Source of the DNA: Epiperipatus broadwayi
Taxonomy: Eukaryota > Onychophora > Udeonychophora > Euonychophora > Peripatidae
Assembly (NCBI GenBank): GCA_028023455.1
Contig: JAQFVV010006216.1
Span: 2,702,445-2,766,444 of the forward strand
DNA: 64,000 nucleotides
Direction of reading: 5' to 3'
This document shows positions 63,601 to 64,000 of the stretch, piece after piece; within the stretch, counting starts at the first letter, position 1, and each line of letters begins with the position of its first letter. The translations under genes were made by a program, and so were the position numbers. The notes under the pieces were generated by a model. It saw nothing but the letters and a program-made list of their open reading frames with translations, was not told the DNA's origin and made no database searches.

Positions 63601-64000
63601 CAAACTCAATTAGATAAAACCAGAATAAAATATTCATTACTTTAGAAATGATAGGGAGGAGAATAAAAAAAAGTAGCAATTTGTACAGATGAGATTGAAG
63701 TAAGTAGAAGTGTTTAAAAAAATTGAATGGTCAAATAAAATGGAAAACAAATTGAACTTGCACTTAAAGATATACAAATTATTAAAATTCTAATTTTTTT
63801 TTTTTTTTTAATAAGTAGCTCGTAGCAATATGAAAAAGGAAAACTTAATAGAATTTATCAATTACTAGAGAAATGATGATGAAAGTATATATACAAAATT
63901 TAACAATGGATTGCACAAAGATAAAGGCCTTTCACACCATATTTATCAATATTTTTCAGTATCTCTCAAATTAAGAATACTTTCTATGTAACCACTTGGC
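60639..64000. other. Unidentified AT-rich sequence to window end
   Basis: No gene supported. A tandem pair of GAGAACTTAACCTACTTAT lies at about 62190-62230. A less AT-rich patch at 62030-62200 and another at 62860-63000 have no frame. Long T runs occur at 61530 and 63796. Confidence 0.35.

Overview
This is a strongly AT-rich stretch of a eukaryotic, almost certainly animal, genome. The evidence is two spliced exons with GT/AG borders, several classes of animal transposable element (RTE-type and other non-LTR retrotransposons, a Penelope-like element, Ty3/Gypsy remnants, hAT and pogo/Tigger-like MITEs, tRNA-derived SINEs), long TAA microsatellites and a 500-base assembly gap. I cannot name the species. 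No bacterial gene, operon, CRISPR array or rRNA was seen.

The only host gene I can support is a minus-strand fragment of DNA ligase III: two consecutive exons at 10758-10864 and 10535-10579 separated by a 178-base intron. They encode part of the DNA-ligase N-terminal domain. The remaining exons were not found, so most of the neighbouring DNA is probably intron or intergenic sequence.

Layout: 1.4-2.4 kb, Penelope-like fragment in a head-to-head inverted repeat with a GIY-YIG remnant; 3.0-3.9 kb, Gypsy-like protease remnant (minus); 5.7-6.7 kb, mosaic of inverted repeats; 7.3-9.3 kb, decayed RTE copy interrupted by a hAT MITE with a perfect 8-bp target duplication; 10.5-10.9 kb, ligase III exons; 11.4-12.1 kb, decayed LINE; 13.0-16.9 kb, three microsatellites, a LINE 3' end lying between two TAA arrays, and the gap; 16.9-18.6 kb, Gypsy RT/RNase H/integrase remnant; 18.6-26.3 kb, mostly unidentified; 26.3 kb, short RTE 3' end; 26.9-32.2 kb, a pair of 1.5-kb repeats with a pogo-like MITE between them; 34.0 kb, long inverted repeat whose apex holds a hammerhead-ribozyme-like core; 34.5-39.2 kb, long decayed LINE split by a composite of head-to-head SINEs and a foldback element; 39.4-41.2 kb, a second copy of that LINE; 42.2-48.6 and 50.9-54.1 kb, two copies of a 3.2-kb non-coding repeat; 54.1-55.3 kb, diverged tandem units; 55-64 kb, mostly unidentified.

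The clearest story is in the 3.2-kb repeat pair. The first copy is split by a nearly full-length 3283-bp RTE retrotransposon (endonuclease plus reverse transcriptase, broken by two frameshifts and one stop). The second copy keeps the uninterrupted target site, so target duplication, element ends and order of events can be read directly. The other elements form similar nested layers. Nothing here looks like a multi-gene functional system; the most unusual signals are the hammerhead-like folds and the layered insertions.
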